Part shown: in pieces, positions 55,405-64,000 of the stretch
How the letters are laid out: the number at the start of each line of letters is the position of its first letter
How positions within the stretch are numbered: position 1 is the first letter of the stretch
From: JAFGXT01 sp963677165
GTDB taxonomy: Bacteria > Verrucomicrobiota > Lentisphaeria > Victivallales > SZUA-371
Assembly (NCBI GenBank): GCA_963677165.2
Contig: CAXXSX010000001.1
Coordinates: 496,001-560,000, forward strand
Direction of reading: 5' to 3'
Length of the DNA: 64,000 nucleotides
Position numbers and translations under genes: made by a program
The notes under the pieces: generated by a model
The model's input: only the letters and a program-made list of their open reading frames with translations
Told to the model about the DNA's origin: nothing
Database searches by the model: none

Positions 55405-55434
55405 CAAAAAGGCTCATTCGTGATGAATGAGCCT
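55405..55434 (-). terminator. Rho-independent terminator of the cupin lipoprotein gene
   Basis: AGGCTCATTC (55410-55419) and GAATGAGCCT (55425-55434) form a perfect 10-bp stem with a 5-base loop. On the minus strand five T follow. It is 26 bp past the stop of the minus-strand gene and may also end the AraC transcript. Confidence 0.82.
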
Positions 55435-55459
55435 GAAATCGTAATAGAAAATTTACTGA

Positions 55460-56059
55460 TTATTTATAGCCTTCTTCCGAAAGGGTTTTCACCTTGGATT
55501 CGGAAGGCGACAATGTTTCAGATTTTTCTTTGGATGAGTTAATGTTGAGCGGTTCACTGCTGATCACTTCTTTATAGCTTTGAGATTCTCCCGACTTAGG
55601 TGCGTTTTTATCGAAAACAACTGGTTTTGAAGCCGAGAGGCTTTCGAGCTTTTTCGTGACAATCATGAATGTAATGTTTTTCTTCGAGTTGTTAGTCAAT
55701 TGTATTGTTGAACCTTCTGGAATATAGATTCCAAGGTTTTTCTTCAATATATAGGCTACACTATCGATATTAATCATTCCGGAACCTTCTGTCACGAACA
55801 GGACTTCAGGGGATTGTGAGGTTCTTGATTTTAAAGCTTTACCTGGCTTTAAAGTCATGTGTACCAGATGGCTTGAAGTATGGTCGCGTTTCGGGTTGAA
55901 TAGTTCAAGGCATTCCTGCTTGTCATTTTTTATCAAAACATCGGCTTTTTCTAAATCTTTGAATACAGGTCTTGGAGTGTTTGAAGAACCACTGAAGCAT
56001 CCTGACAGTAATATTGTTGCACCTGCCGCCGCAAGAGCTGTGAAAAATAAGTGTTTCAT
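55460..56059 (-). CDS. Lipoprotein with a cupin domain
   Basis: 199 residues from ATG 56059, ten bases after AGGGA; an ATG six bases earlier is also possible. MKHLFFTALAAAGATILLSGC is a lipoprotein signal with the lipid Cys at about residue 21. Residues ~40-135 have the two cupin motifs in outline (SSHLVHMTLKPGKALKSRT, VLFVTEGSGMINID, NLGIYIPEGSTIQLTN), but the usual metal-binding His cluster is weak. The tail (~150-199) is low-complexity, rich in Ser, Glu and Lys. It is monocistronic, with a terminator. It may bind a small ligand at the membrane surface; function unknown. Confidence 0.72.
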   Translation of the reverse strand: MKHLFFTALAAAGATILLSGCFSGSSNTPRPVFKDLEKADVLIKNDKQECLELFNPKRDHTSSHLVHMTLKPGKALKSRTSQSPEVLFVTEGSGMINIDSVAYILKKNLGIYIPEGSTIQLTNNSKKNITFMIVTKKLESLSASKPVVFDKNAPKSGESQSYKEVISSEPLNINSSKEKSETLSPSESKVKTLSEEGYK

Positions 56060-56141
56060 AATCATGATTCCCTGTTGATTTTTCGTGTATTTCGAATATA
56101 ACCCGATATACGATATATTTCCAGCATTCTTTTTGTTTAAT

Positions 56142-56957
56142 TTACATGAAGAGGACTAAACTTAACGCCATGACGATCATTCCCGAAATAAGTCCATATA
56201 TTGTCAGATGATGTTTGCCGTATTCTTCCGCAGAAGGCAGCAGTTCGTCAAATGAGATGTAAACCATGATTCCGGCTACTCCCGCGAAGACCAGTCCGAA
56301 CACCAAATTGTCTATATAGCGCAGCAGTACAAAATATCCGATTAGTGCGCCGGCCGGTTCTGCCAGACCGGAAAGAAAAGAATAGAGAAACGCCTTTTTA
56401 CGGTTGCCGGTTGCGTAGTAGACTGGTACCGATACAGCAATACCTTCCGGGATATTATGAATGGCAATTGCGACAGCAATAGACAATCCCAGGGACGGGT
56501 CTTTCAGGGCGCCGACAAATGTTGCAAGGCCTTCCGGAAAGTTATGAATTCCGATGGCGAGAGCCGACAGTAATCCCATTCTCATCAGCTTATGTTTTTT
56601 CAGATGTTCCTGATCCATTTCCTCAATGTGGTGGAATTCATGGGGGTTTTCCACTTTTGGCACCAGTTTATCGATTGCAGCAACAATTGCCATCCCACTG
56701 AAAAATGCTGCTATTGTTACCAGACGGGCTTTGGCGGCAGACATATCTTCGCCCAGGCTGTCCTGGGCTTTTACCAGTATTTCAACAAAAGATACGTAAA
56801 TCATTACCCCTGCGGAAAAGCCCAATGATATGGATAAAAATGATGTATTGGTTCGTTTTGCAAAAAACGCCAGCGCACTTCCAATACCGGTAGCCAGACC
56901 AGCAAATAAAGTCATTCCAAATGCTATAAGAACAGTATAATTTCCCCCTGTGAACAT
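56142..56957 (-). CDS. zupT: ZIP-family zinc transporter, ZupT
   Basis: 271 residues from ATG 56957, with GGAGG eight bases upstream. Eight transmembrane helices are visible. The metal path motifs HNFPEGLATFVGA (helix 4) and HNIPEGIAVSVPVYYA (helix 5) are diagnostic of the ZupT/GufA subgroup, and a His/Glu-rich loop (NPHEFHHIEEMDQEH) lies between helices 3 and 4. It takes up zinc and other divalent metals. It lies between the cupin lipoprotein and a hybrid kinase on the same strand. Confidence 0.93.
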   Translation of the reverse strand: MFTGGNYTVLIAFGMTLFAGLATGIGSALAFFAKRTNTSFLSISLGFSAGVMIYVSFVEILVKAQDSLGEDMSAAKARLVTIAAFFSGMAIVAAIDKLVPKVENPHEFHHIEEMDQEHLKKHKLMRMGLLSALAIGIHNFPEGLATFVGALKDPSLGLSIAVAIAIHNIPEGIAVSVPVYYATGNRKKAFLYSFLSGLAEPAGALIGYFVLLRYIDNLVFGLVFAGVAGIMVYISFDELLPSAEEYGKHHLTIYGLISGMIVMALSLVLFM

Positions 56958-57073
56958 CAGAAAAACCTCCAAATTATATAACAATATTAATATTTATTTT
57001 GTAACGGGGCAGGAAAATTTCAAGAGCCTATCGGTATTTTCTTCAGATAAATTCATAAGAAGCGCCTGTTTTT

Positions 57074-59656
57074 TTATGATTGTATTCGTTTGAGTACGCT
57101 TATCAACTCCGCTTTTCGGTAAGGTTTTACAATTGCCGCTTTAAAACCATATTTTTGAGGATGAGCCAAAACCGGATCTTCCGAATACCCACTGGAAGCA
57201 ATTACTTTTATTTGGGAATCCAGTTCCAGTAGTCGTCTTATTGTCTCAACGCCTCCCATTCCGCCTCGGACCGTTAAGTCAAGAATTACTGCTATAAAAG
57301 GATGTTTCGTTGTTTGTGCTGCTTTAAACTGGGTTAGAGCTTCTTCTCCGTTTCTTGCTGTAGCTACTTCATAATCCGCTTCTTTAAGCATTGAGGAGGC
57401 AAAGTCGAGTATAAAATCCTCATCATCCATCAATAATATTTTACCGCCGGAATGATTTCTTATTTCGCTTTTCTGGTTGGGCGGTTCTTTCCGGCTTGAG
57501 GAGGCATGGAGATAAATGCGGAATGTGGTTCCTTTTCCAGGAGCTGATTCAACACTGATATATCCATCGTGTTTCTTTATAATGGAATATGAGGTAGCCA
57601 ATCCAAGCCCGTTGCCCTCTTGTTTGGTTGTAAAAAAAGGATCAAATATCTTTAGAATAATGTTTTTAGGAATTCCCGGCCCATTGTCGTGGAGGGTTAT
57701 TTCAATATACTCAGTATCGTTCTCCAATTGAGGCGGATATGCTGGATTGTTCTTCCCCATATTTCTGGCTGTAATTTCAATATTTCCACCCGAAGGCATA
57801 GCCTGACAGGCATTTATGATTAAATTATCAATAACTTGTCCGATCTGATTTTCATCAACATCGCAGAATTTCAAGTCTGAATCAATTTTAAAGTTGCAGG
57901 TAACACTGGTTCCGCATAGTGCGAAGTTAACGTTATCACGTAACAATTTATTCATATCAACAGTTTTTTTATAAGGCATACCCGCTTTGGAAAACACCAG
58001 TAACTGACGAGTAAGACTTCGGGCTCGATCAATGACATTTAATGTTTTGTTCAGCATATTTTGAACTTTAGGATTGTTTGTTGAATGTCTGTAAGCTAAT
58101 TCCGTATACCCAAATACGCCGCATAACAAATTATTAAAATCATGCGCGATTCCTCCGGCAAGTATGCCGATAGATTCGAGTTTCTGACTGTTATGCAGCT
58201 CTTGTTCCATTTTTTGTTTAAGTGTGTTGTCACGGAATACCAGAACAGTTCCGATAATTTCATTTTTTGCATTAAAAATAGGCGCTCCGCTGTCGGCAAT
58301 CGCTATTCTGCGTTTATCTCTGGACAAAAGAATCGTATGTTGATCCAGTTCAATTATTTGTTTGGTTGATAAAATTGATTCAACAGGATTCTTACAGGGG
58401 AGTTCAGACTCTTCGTGGATAATGTTAAATACTTCTGTAAAAGATTTCCCTTGGGCCTCAGAACTTTTCCACCCGGTGAGTTGTTCCGCAACTTTGTTCA
58501 TCATGATAATCTTACCACGAAAATCGGTAGAAATAACGCCATCACCAATGCTTTTCAGGGTAACGTTAAGTTGTTCTTTTTCTTTTGCAAGAGCTTTTTT
58601 TGCCAGGTCGCGTTCGTGATCTATCTTGTTGATAAAGAAAGAAATGAAAATAATAATAATAATTGCGGAAAGTCCGGCTATGATACTTATCCGGGTTATA
58701 AGATATGGGATTTTCATTACTTTTTTTTCCGGGATCATTATTAGAAAAACCCAGGGGGCTTTATTTTTGCCTAACCAGACCGGGACAAATTCGAGGAGAA
58801 AATTTTCGCCTAGTTCCTTGGTATATTCAACTGCGGCAAATTCCCTGCCTTGTCTCACTGTGCCCAAGGCTTTTAATCTTAATGCTGTATTGCCGAAATC
58901 TGTAAATTTTTTACCTATCCTGTCAAGCAAGCGATGAGCGATATAATCACCTTTCAATGAAATTAGAATAGCATATGCATCTTTATATGGCTTGCTGGAA
59001 GTAACTATTTTTTGAAAAACAGAAAGATCAACATCAATTCCAACTACGCCCAGAAAACGGTTATTCTTGTTTTTTATTGGAATCGCAAGACTGATCATGA
59101 GTGTATTTTTACCCATGATGGGATAGAAAAACGGTTCCGTTATTATTTCGTCTCCGGTTTGTTTGGGGAGGTTGTAGAATGCCCCGGCTTTGCCGCTTTC
59201 ATTATAATTTATGATTGGTTCTACAATAATCTTGTTGCCGGCTCGATGCCAGTAAGGAATCAGTCTGCCGCTATGGTCTGATTCGGGAGTGTCGATAAAA
59301 TCGGAATCCTTTCCGTCAAAGGCATTGGGTTCCCAAAGAGTCCATACCCCCAGAATATCAGGATTGTTTATGAGGATGTTTTTTAATATAACATTAACGC
59401 TTTGCCGATTTAACACGATCGAAGATTCAGGAGATTTGTATGCTTCAAAGATTTTGCCCAAAGTTCTGGCTGATACCAGAGCTTTATCTAAATGCGCCTT
59501 TACTTTAAAGCTATAGTGGTAAGCCATTTCCTTGGCTTTTTCAAATGCTTCTTCTTTGGCTTGGCGGGCAATATAATAGTGCTGGACAGAAACCAGGAAT
59601 ACTGTTACCAGCACCGTTACTCCAGCTATTAGGCCGACAAGGATTTTTTTTAACAT
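57074..59656 (-). CDS. Hybrid sensor histidine kinase/response regulator with dCACHE sensor
   Basis: 860 residues from ATG 59656, preceded by AGGGA; a longer frame from 59686 is less likely. Transmembrane helix 1 (~3-25), an extracytoplasmic double-CACHE domain (~35-310: NPDILGVWTLWEPNAFDGKD, LGVVGIDVDLSVFQ), helix 2 (~320-345), a PAS domain (~360-480), HisKA with His505 in GGIAHDFNNLL, HATPase_c (DNGPGI, GNGLGLATSY) and a receiver with Asp793 in VILDLTVRGGMGG. There is no HAMP domain. The CACHE domain binds small organic ligands such as amino acids or carboxylates. No response-regulator partner lies nearby. Confidence 0.93.
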   Translation of the reverse strand: MLKKILVGLIAGVTVLVTVFLVSVQHYYIARQAKEEAFEKAKEMAYHYSFKVKAHLDKALVSARTLGKIFEAYKSPESSIVLNRQSVNVILKNILINNPDILGVWTLWEPNAFDGKDSDFIDTPESDHSGRLIPYWHRAGNKIIVEPIINYNESGKAGAFYNLPKQTGDEIITEPFFYPIMGKNTLMISLAIPIKNKNNRFLGVVGIDVDLSVFQKIVTSSKPYKDAYAILISLKGDYIAHRLLDRIGKKFTDFGNTALRLKALGTVRQGREFAAVEYTKELGENFLLEFVPVWLGKNKAPWVFLIMIPEKKVMKIPYLITRISIIAGLSAIIIIIFISFFINKIDHERDLAKKALAKEKEQLNVTLKSIGDGVISTDFRGKIIMMNKVAEQLTGWKSSEAQGKSFTEVFNIIHEESELPCKNPVESILSTKQIIELDQHTILLSRDKRRIAIADSGAPIFNAKNEIIGTVLVFRDNTLKQKMEQELHNSQKLESIGILAGGIAHDFNNLLCGVFGYTELAYRHSTNNPKVQNMLNKTLNVIDRARSLTRQLLVFSKAGMPYKKTVDMNKLLRDNVNFALCGTSVTCNFKIDSDLKFCDVDENQIGQVIDNLIINACQAMPSGGNIEITARNMGKNNPAYPPQLENDTEYIEITLHDNGPGIPKNIILKIFDPFFTTKQEGNGLGLATSYSIIKKHDGYISVESAPGKGTTFRIYLHASSSRKEPPNQKSEIRNHSGGKILLMDDEDFILDFASSMLKEADYEVATARNGEEALTQFKAAQTTKHPFIAVILDLTVRGGMGGVETIRRLLELDSQIKVIASSGYSEDPVLAHPQKYGFKAAIVKPYRKAELISVLKRIQS

Positions 59657-59698
59657 TACTTTTTCCCTGAAAAATAAAAATGTCATAATACATTATTA

Positions 59699-59727
59699 AT
59701 AGTAATTGGTCATATTAAATTTGACAA
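59699..59727 (-). promoter_or_regulatory. Promoter of the dCACHE kinase gene
   Basis: Minus strand TTGTCA (59727-59722), 17 bp, TACTAT (59704-59699), about 43 bp before the start codon. Confidence 0.5.
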
Positions 59728-59897
59728 GATGCAGTCCAGCTCTTGATTTACAAAAATAAATTTGGAGCTTAGCAGGATACTGGCCAAAACCATCGCGCAC
59801 GGCTGATTTTTCCGGCCGGAACGGAATCTGGACTTTTGATTTTCCATTCGGTTTTGATTAATCCCTATATTATTGGTCTGGATGGTCGGGATTTTTG

Positions 59898-59926
59898 TTG
59901 ACTTCTTATGGTAAATTTGCTATATT
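59898..59926 (+). promoter_or_regulatory. Promoter of the PocR kinase gene
   Basis: TTGACT (59898-59903), 17 bp, TATATT (59921-59926), 50 bp before ATG. The 170 bp between the two divergent kinase promoters show nothing else. Confidence 0.65.
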
Positions 59927-59975
59927 AGATTGTGTTAAGGGGATTTAAGCTACCGTATTTTTGCAGGAGTATCAG

Positions 59976-62078
59976 ATGTTAGAACGAAATTATGCCGAAA
60001 ATATAAATCTACACCCCGATTCTTCCGTTCGATTTGAGGACTTATTCGATATTGATGAAATTCAAAAGATGCAGGATCTTTTTGCAGAGGCTACTGGTGT
60101 TGCTTCTATCATAACCCGTCCCGACGGTAGTCCGATTACTCACCCTAGTAAATTTTGTAAACTTTGCCAGTTAATAAGAAGTACCTATAAGGGGGAAATC
60201 AACTGTTTTCGTTCGGATGCAGAAATTGGAAAAGTTAATTTAGACGGACCGACTATTCGTCCGTGTCTCAGTGGTGGCCTGTGGGATGGTGGTTCCAGTA
60301 TTACCGTTGATGGAATTCATATTGCTAACTGGTTGATCGGTCAGGTTCGCAATGATACTCAGTCTGAAGAAAAGATGTTGGATTATTGTATGGAAATCGG
60401 AGCTGATCCGGATAAATTCATGAAGGCATATTCAGAAGTGGAGGTAATGTCGACAGATCAATTTAAAGGGATTTGTGATTTTTTGTTTATATTTGCTAAC
60501 CAGTTGTCAAGGACAGCTTACCAGAATTATCGTCAGGAACAAATTATCCGGGCACGTGAAAAAGCAGAAAAAGAGCTGGCAAAAGCCAAGAGTTACATTG
60601 ATAACATTATTAATTCCATGCCCTCCGTTCTTATTGGAGTAGATAAAAATCTTGAAGTTACTCAGTGGAATTTGGGCGCGCGTGCCGCTACTGGTATTGA
60701 TTCCAATCAGGCGATTGGCAGGAGACTGTCTGAATTGCTTCCTCGGCTTGAGGAGGAAGTTGGAAATATTCGTAACGTCATCAGTATGCGTAAGATTAGT
60801 CGGAAAACTGATGTCATTCATTCTACCGAAGACAATAAGACCAACCATGAAAATATTACTATTTATCCGCTTGTGACCAATGGTGTTGATGGCGCAGTTA
60901 TTCGTATTGATGATATTACGGAATATATAGAGATGGAACAGCAACTTGCGCATAGTCGAAAAATGGATGCGATCGGCCAGCTTGCCGGAGGCATCGCGCA
61001 TGATTTTAATAATATGCTGGGTGGAATTGTCGGATCTGCTGATATGCTTAAGCGGCGTACAAGCAATGAAAAAGACAGGCAAATGACTGATGTCATCCTT
61101 AAGGCTGCTTTAAGGGCTTCCGATCTTACTTCAAAGCTTTTAGCATTCGGCCGTAAGGGAAAAGCAGTTTCATCGCCGGTTGATATGATTAAGGTCATTG
61201 ATGATACTGTTGAACTTTTGGAACGCAGTATGGATAAGAAAATCGAGATCAACGTCAGTCTGAATGCCAGAAATTCTCAAGTGATTGGCGATGATTCTCT
61301 GTTACAGAATGCTTTGTTGAATATCGGCATTAATTCCGGGCATGCCATGCCGGATGGCGGTAAGCTTAATTTCCATACCTGCAACGTGAAACTAGACTCG
61401 ATATATTGCAATAACAGTCGGTTTAATATTATTCCCGGTAATTATCTGGAAATCGAGATACGCGATACCGGTTGCGGTATTTCGCCTGAGAATATTGACC
61501 GTATTTTTGAACCGTTTTTCACAACCCGGTCCCAGGGGGAAGGAACCGGATTGGGATTAGCTGCCGTATACGGAACGATTCAGGAACACCACGGTGCCAT
61601 CACGGTTTATAGTGAGGTTGACGAGGGGACTGTATTCCATATTTATCTTCCGCTGGCTGAAGCAGAGAATCAGGATTACAATCTTCATTCCGATAAACCG
61701 GTTGCCGGTACCGGGGTGATATTAGTGGTGGACGATGAAGAGCTCATTGGGATTACCGCCAAAGCAATGCTCGAAGAGCTTAATTATGATGTCATTCTTG
61801 CCTCCGACGGTTTAGAAGCTATTGAAATTTACGAAAAACATTCAAAAGATATATCTGCTGTCATTTTGGATATGATCATGCCGAAAATGAATGGACGTGA
61901 AACTTTCTTCAAACTCAAAAAAATCGATCCCGAGGTCAAGGTTATTATAACTTCCGGTTTCTCCGAAAATAAAAATGTCGGCGATATGATCGAAAATGGA
62001 GTACGGGGATTTATCCGCAAACCTTATCTTCAAGCCGAACTCAGCAAACTGCTTGCCAACGTCCTTTCTCATAAGTGA
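59976..62078 (+). CDS. Hybrid histidine kinase/response regulator with PocR sensory domain
   Basis: 700 residues from ATG 59976; CAGGAG six bases upstream decides the start. There is no transmembrane segment, so the kinase is cytoplasmic. Residues ~20-185 form a PocR domain (FEDLFDIDEIQKMQDLFAEA, FCKLCQLIR, Cys-rich, ending IANWLIGQVRN), thought to bind small hydrocarbon-type ligands. Then a PAS domain (~205-320), HisKA with His342 in LAGGIAHDFNNML, HATPase_c (DTGCGI, GEGTGLGLAAVYG) and a receiver with Asp632 in VILDMIMPKMNG. The catalytic half is paralogous to the kinase at 6588. The pseudopilin gene follows 131 bp later with its own promoter. Confidence 0.93.
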   Translation: MLERNYAENINLHPDSSVRFEDLFDIDEIQKMQDLFAEATGVASIITRPDGSPITHPSKFCKLCQLIRSTYKGEINCFRSDAEIGKVNLDGPTIRPCLSGGLWDGGSSITVDGIHIANWLIGQVRNDTQSEEKMLDYCMEIGADPDKFMKAYSEVEVMSTDQFKGICDFLFIFANQLSRTAYQNYRQEQIIRAREKAEKELAKAKSYIDNIINSMPSVLIGVDKNLEVTQWNLGARAATGIDSNQAIGRRLSELLPRLEEEVGNIRNVISMRKISRKTDVIHSTEDNKTNHENITIYPLVTNGVDGAVIRIDDITEYIEMEQQLAHSRKMDAIGQLAGGIAHDFNNMLGGIVGSADMLKRRTSNEKDRQMTDVILKAALRASDLTSKLLAFGRKGKAVSSPVDMIKVIDDTVELLERSMDKKIEINVSLNARNSQVIGDDSLLQNALLNIGINSGHAMPDGGKLNFHTCNVKLDSIYCNNSRFNIIPGNYLEIEIRDTGCGISPENIDRIFEPFFTTRSQGEGTGLGLAAVYGTIQEHHGAITVYSEVDEGTVFHIYLPLAEAENQDYNLHSDKPVAGTGVILVVDDEELIGITAKAMLEELNYDVILASDGLEAIEIYEKHSKDISAVILDMIMPKMNGRETFFKLKKIDPEVKVIITSGFSENKNVGDMIENGVRGFIRKPYLQAELSKLLANVLSHK

Positions 62079-62127
62079 TTTTTGTCGCTTAATTAAAGTT
62101 TTATTGTAAAAATATGTCAGAAATATC

Positions 62128-62156
62128 TTGACATAGTCAGCGGTTTGTGTTATACT
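62128..62156 (+). promoter_or_regulatory. Strong promoter of the pseudopilin gene at 62210
   Basis: TTGACA (62128-62133), exactly 17 bp, TATACT (62151-62156), a near-consensus sigma70 promoter 53 bp before the start codon. It is the best-scoring promoter by eye in the window outside the rRNA operon. Confidence 0.82.
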
Positions 62157-62209
62157 CTTAGCATGGATTAAGGAGAAAGCATTAACAATTTAAAAAGGCG
62201 GAGTTGTTC

Positions 62210-62989
62210 ATGAAAAAATTATTCACACTCATCGAACTCTTAGTTGTGATAGCGATTATCGCTATTCTTGCCGCGTTGTTGCTGCCGGCGCTGGGGAGTG
62301 CCCGGGATAGAGCAAAAGGGATATACTGTACCGGTAATCTCAAACAGATCGGTTCGATTTATATGTTTTATGCGTCCGATTATGATAATTGGACTGTTCG
62401 CGGACGCCAGCTGATCAATGATGGTAAATCGACCGGAAATCCCTGGTTTTACCAGTTAGCAACTCTGGGATATTTAAATCATTCGCAATACAGTGACGCG
62501 AGAAAGAAGACCTCAATATTTGTGTGCCCGAAAGACAGGCGGCCGGAATATGATCCATCCGACGGAGGAACTCCCAGAATCAGCTATGGTACAAATACCA
62601 GTATTACCCAGGGGGAGAATGCTAAAGTTGTTGACGATACGTCGTGGAACCGTGATTATCACAGGCGGTTCGTTGATTTGAATAAGACTGTAAAAAAAGC
62701 GTCTCAGGCTGTTTTAATGGCAGACTGCTGGGTTCTTTATTCCAACAATAAGAAAGATTATATTCTTCGAATGGGGAATGGGTCAAGTGTGACCAGTACA
62801 TCTGGTTGGTTTGGAGATAAACCTCCAGCCTACATTTCTCTGAGGCATAATAATAATTCTACCGCGGCATTGTTCTGTGACGGGCATGTTGCGATGGTGA
62901 AAGGTCCAATTTATAATACAGTTACAACTTCCTCCTCATATGTTCAGTGGCTGAATCCACAGAAAAGAGATGGAATTGATTTAAACTAA
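62210..62989 (+). CDS. Prepilin-like protein (pseudopilin), 259 aa
   Basis: ATG 62210 is chosen because GGCGGAG is six bases upstream; an earlier in-frame TTG adds two residues. A leader of only four residues (MKKL) precedes FTLIELLVVIAIIAILAAL with Glu5. The C-terminal motif is RHNNNSTAALFCDGHVAMV (H-x10-DG). The gene has a strong promoter of its own and is followed by a secreted carbohydrate-binding-like protein and then a GntR-type gene, a variant of the module in which the regulator comes last. Confidence 0.92.
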   Translation: MKKLFTLIELLVVIAIIAILAALLLPALGSARDRAKGIYCTGNLKQIGSIYMFYASDYDNWTVRGRQLINDGKSTGNPWFYQLATLGYLNHSQYSDARKKTSIFVCPKDRRPEYDPSDGGTPRISYGTNTSITQGENAKVVDDTSWNRDYHRRFVDLNKTVKKASQAVLMADCWVLYSNNKKDYILRMGNGSSVTSTSGWFGDKPPAYISLRHNNNSTAALFCDGHVAMVKGPIYNTVTTSSSYVQWLNPQKRDGIDLN

Positions 62990-63018
62990 AAATCTAACAA
63001 GATGATAAGGAGATAACC

Positions 63019-63600
63019 ATGCTTTGTAAGATGTTAAAAACTACTTTCACTGCAACTGTAATGCTACTGGGATTCAGTACAATGGCGCAATCGACTCAAA
63101 TGCTGAAAAATAGTTCATTCGCTCTTTCCGGAGGGAAGGTTTGCAGCTGGTTTATGTCGCCCAAATCCATGCCGATTGAGTCTGTTAAAGAGGGACTGCC
63201 CGATGGAGTGTCTTCCGCCTTGTGTATAACAATCGCAAAAGAAAAAAAATATGATGGACAGTTGCTTCAAAGGGTGTATCTTAGGAAGGGTAAATACAAA
63301 AAGCTGACTTTGAGCGGCTGGATGAAAAGCGCGAAGAGTCGTGCCGCTTATATTCAGGTTAAACTTTATGTAGATAAAAAAGAATTGAAGCGTTTGACTT
63401 TGGGATACAGCTCTCAGGACTGGGATAAGTTCAACTATGATATCAACTTGCCCAGCTCGGTTAATAAGATGGAAGTTATTTTCCGCTGGAGACATTATGC
63501 GAAGTATCTCGACTCCAAAATCTTGATCGCGGATATGAAGCTTGTTCCTCCTGCGGTAAAAGAAGAAACTGCTGCAAGTGAAAACGGCGGCGCGAAATAA
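63019..63600 (+). CDS. Small secreted carbohydrate-binding-module-like protein, 193 aa
   Basis: A signal peptide (MLKTTFTATVMLLGFSTMAQS in its second part) precedes a single ~155-residue beta-sandwich: LKNSSFALSGGKVCSWFMS, then QLLQRVYLRKGKYKKLTLSGWMKS and KLVPPAVKEE. The pattern of an N-terminal N-x-S-F, a Lys/Tyr-rich ladder and an acidic tail resembles CBM4/CBM9-type sugar-binding domains that lack a catalytic partner. GGAG lies seven bases before ATG. It sits between the pseudopilin and a GntR-type gene, so it may be a surface lectin of the same locus. Assignment rests on fold-like pattern only. Confidence 0.68.
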   Translation: MLCKMLKTTFTATVMLLGFSTMAQSTQMLKNSSFALSGGKVCSWFMSPKSMPIESVKEGLPDGVSSALCITIAKEKKYDGQLLQRVYLRKGKYKKLTLSGWMKSAKSRAAYIQVKLYVDKKELKRLTLGYSSQDWDKFNYDINLPSSVNKMEVIFRWRHYAKYLDSKILIADMKLVPPAVKEETAASENGGAK

Positions 63601-63629
63601 AGTCGAACAGTATTGTTGGAGTTTTTAAT

Positions 63630-64000
63630 ATGACAGCTGATAAAACATCTCTGATACGTTCCTACATTTTGGATCTGCTTGAAAAGGGCATTATTTGTTC
63701 GGATGATAAAATACCCGGAGCCAGGGATCTCGCGTCAGAACTGAAAGTTTCCTTTCTTAAAGTTCAGCAGGCTTTGGAAACTTTAGCTCGAGACGGGATT
63801 CTTGAAACCAGAGGACGTGTAGGTACATTTGTTCAACAGGGCTGGGAAGAACGTGTTCTTCATGATAATATCAGTGTGTTTAATAAGGCGGATCAATTGC
63901 CATGGATCTCAGGTTTGACCGATATTATTGCTGAACATATTCCGGGATTGCGTTTTACTCATGCCTTCAAGAAAGGAATGCTTGAGATTAAAACTACGCT
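63630..64000 (+). CDS. GntR-family transcriptional regulator, 5' end only
   Basis: The gene begins at ATG 63630 (GGA nine bases upstream) and runs off the window after ~123 codons without a stop. Residues ~5-70 are a GntR winged helix (KIPGARDLASELKVSFLKVQQAL, with the turn ARDGILETRGRVGTFVQ). The next ~50 residues (DNISVFNKADQLPWISG, then EHIPGLRFTHAFKKG) do not begin like a LacI-type sensor; they look more like the start of an extracellular solute-binding-protein fold. Located 30 bp after the carbohydrate-binding-like gene, on the same strand. The effector domain cannot be resolved. Confidence 0.8.
   Translation, partial: MTADKTSLIRSYILDLLEKGIICSDDKIPGARDLASELKVSFLKVQQALETLARDGILETRGRVGTFVQQGWEERVLHDNISVFNKADQLPWISGLTDIIAEHIPGLRFTHAFKKGMLEIKTT

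Noticed and set aside
63019..63600. The small secreted protein as a sixth pseudopilin.
   Set aside because: It has a normal signal peptide without the F-T-L-I-E-L motif or the H-x-DG ending.

Overview
The window looks like chromosomal DNA of a Lentisphaerae (Victivallales/Lentisphaerales-type) bacterium. This is an inference from gene content: five class III prepilin-like proteins of the 'FTLIELLVVIAIIAIL...H-x(9-11)-DG' type beside secreted glycosidases, regulators of the GntR-wHTH/LacI-sensor type, and a single 16S-Ala-Ile-23S-5S operon with a PVC-like 16S. I could not run a 16S search. Promoters of the sigma70 type (TTGACA-N16/17-TATAAT) and strong AGGAG ribosome sites are frequent, and the 16S carries a normal anti-SD.

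Layout. 0-6.6 kb: mannan locus (GH130 end, pseudopilin, two tandem GH5 mannanase-like enzymes, sugar-binding protein, SGNH esterase). 6.6-12.1 kb: hybrid sensor kinase, AraC regulator, and a divergent NagB-like/PIG-L pair. 12.1-22.8 kb: two successive minus-strand operons with the same order, repressor - pseudopilin - very large secreted glycosidase (LacI module, then GntR module), each with its own operator repeats over the promoter. 22.8-28.5 kb: TrmH, S4 protein, RND pump and adaptor. 28.8-31 kb: small secreted protein, YkgJ-type protein, C45-type lipoprotein. 31-37.6 kb: rRNA operon driven by four or five tandem promoters. 37.6-43.4 kb: third regulator/glycosidase/pseudopilin/GH2 module. 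43.4-51.2 kb: surface-glycosylation island (ArfB, DUF115/MAF protein, NeuB-like synthase, CMP-sugar synthetase fused to a KdsC-like phosphatase, GT2, TMTC-like GT-C). 51.2-57 kb: TauE, GH36 alpha-galactosidase with divergent AraC, cupin lipoprotein, ZupT. 57-62 kb: two more hybrid kinases (dCACHE and PocR inputs). 62-64 kb: pseudopilin, carbohydrate-binding-like secreted protein and the start of another GntR gene.

How it fits together. Endo-mannanases, acetyl esterase, alpha-galactosidase, beta-mannosidase and mannosyl-phosphorylase make a near-complete galactomannan pathway spread over about 54 kb. The most striking pattern is that every polysaccharide locus carries its own pseudopilin next to its own regulator and secreted enzymes, suggesting substrate-induced, locus-specific pseudopilins as part of polysaccharide capture or export. 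No pilus or type II secretion assembly genes are in the window.
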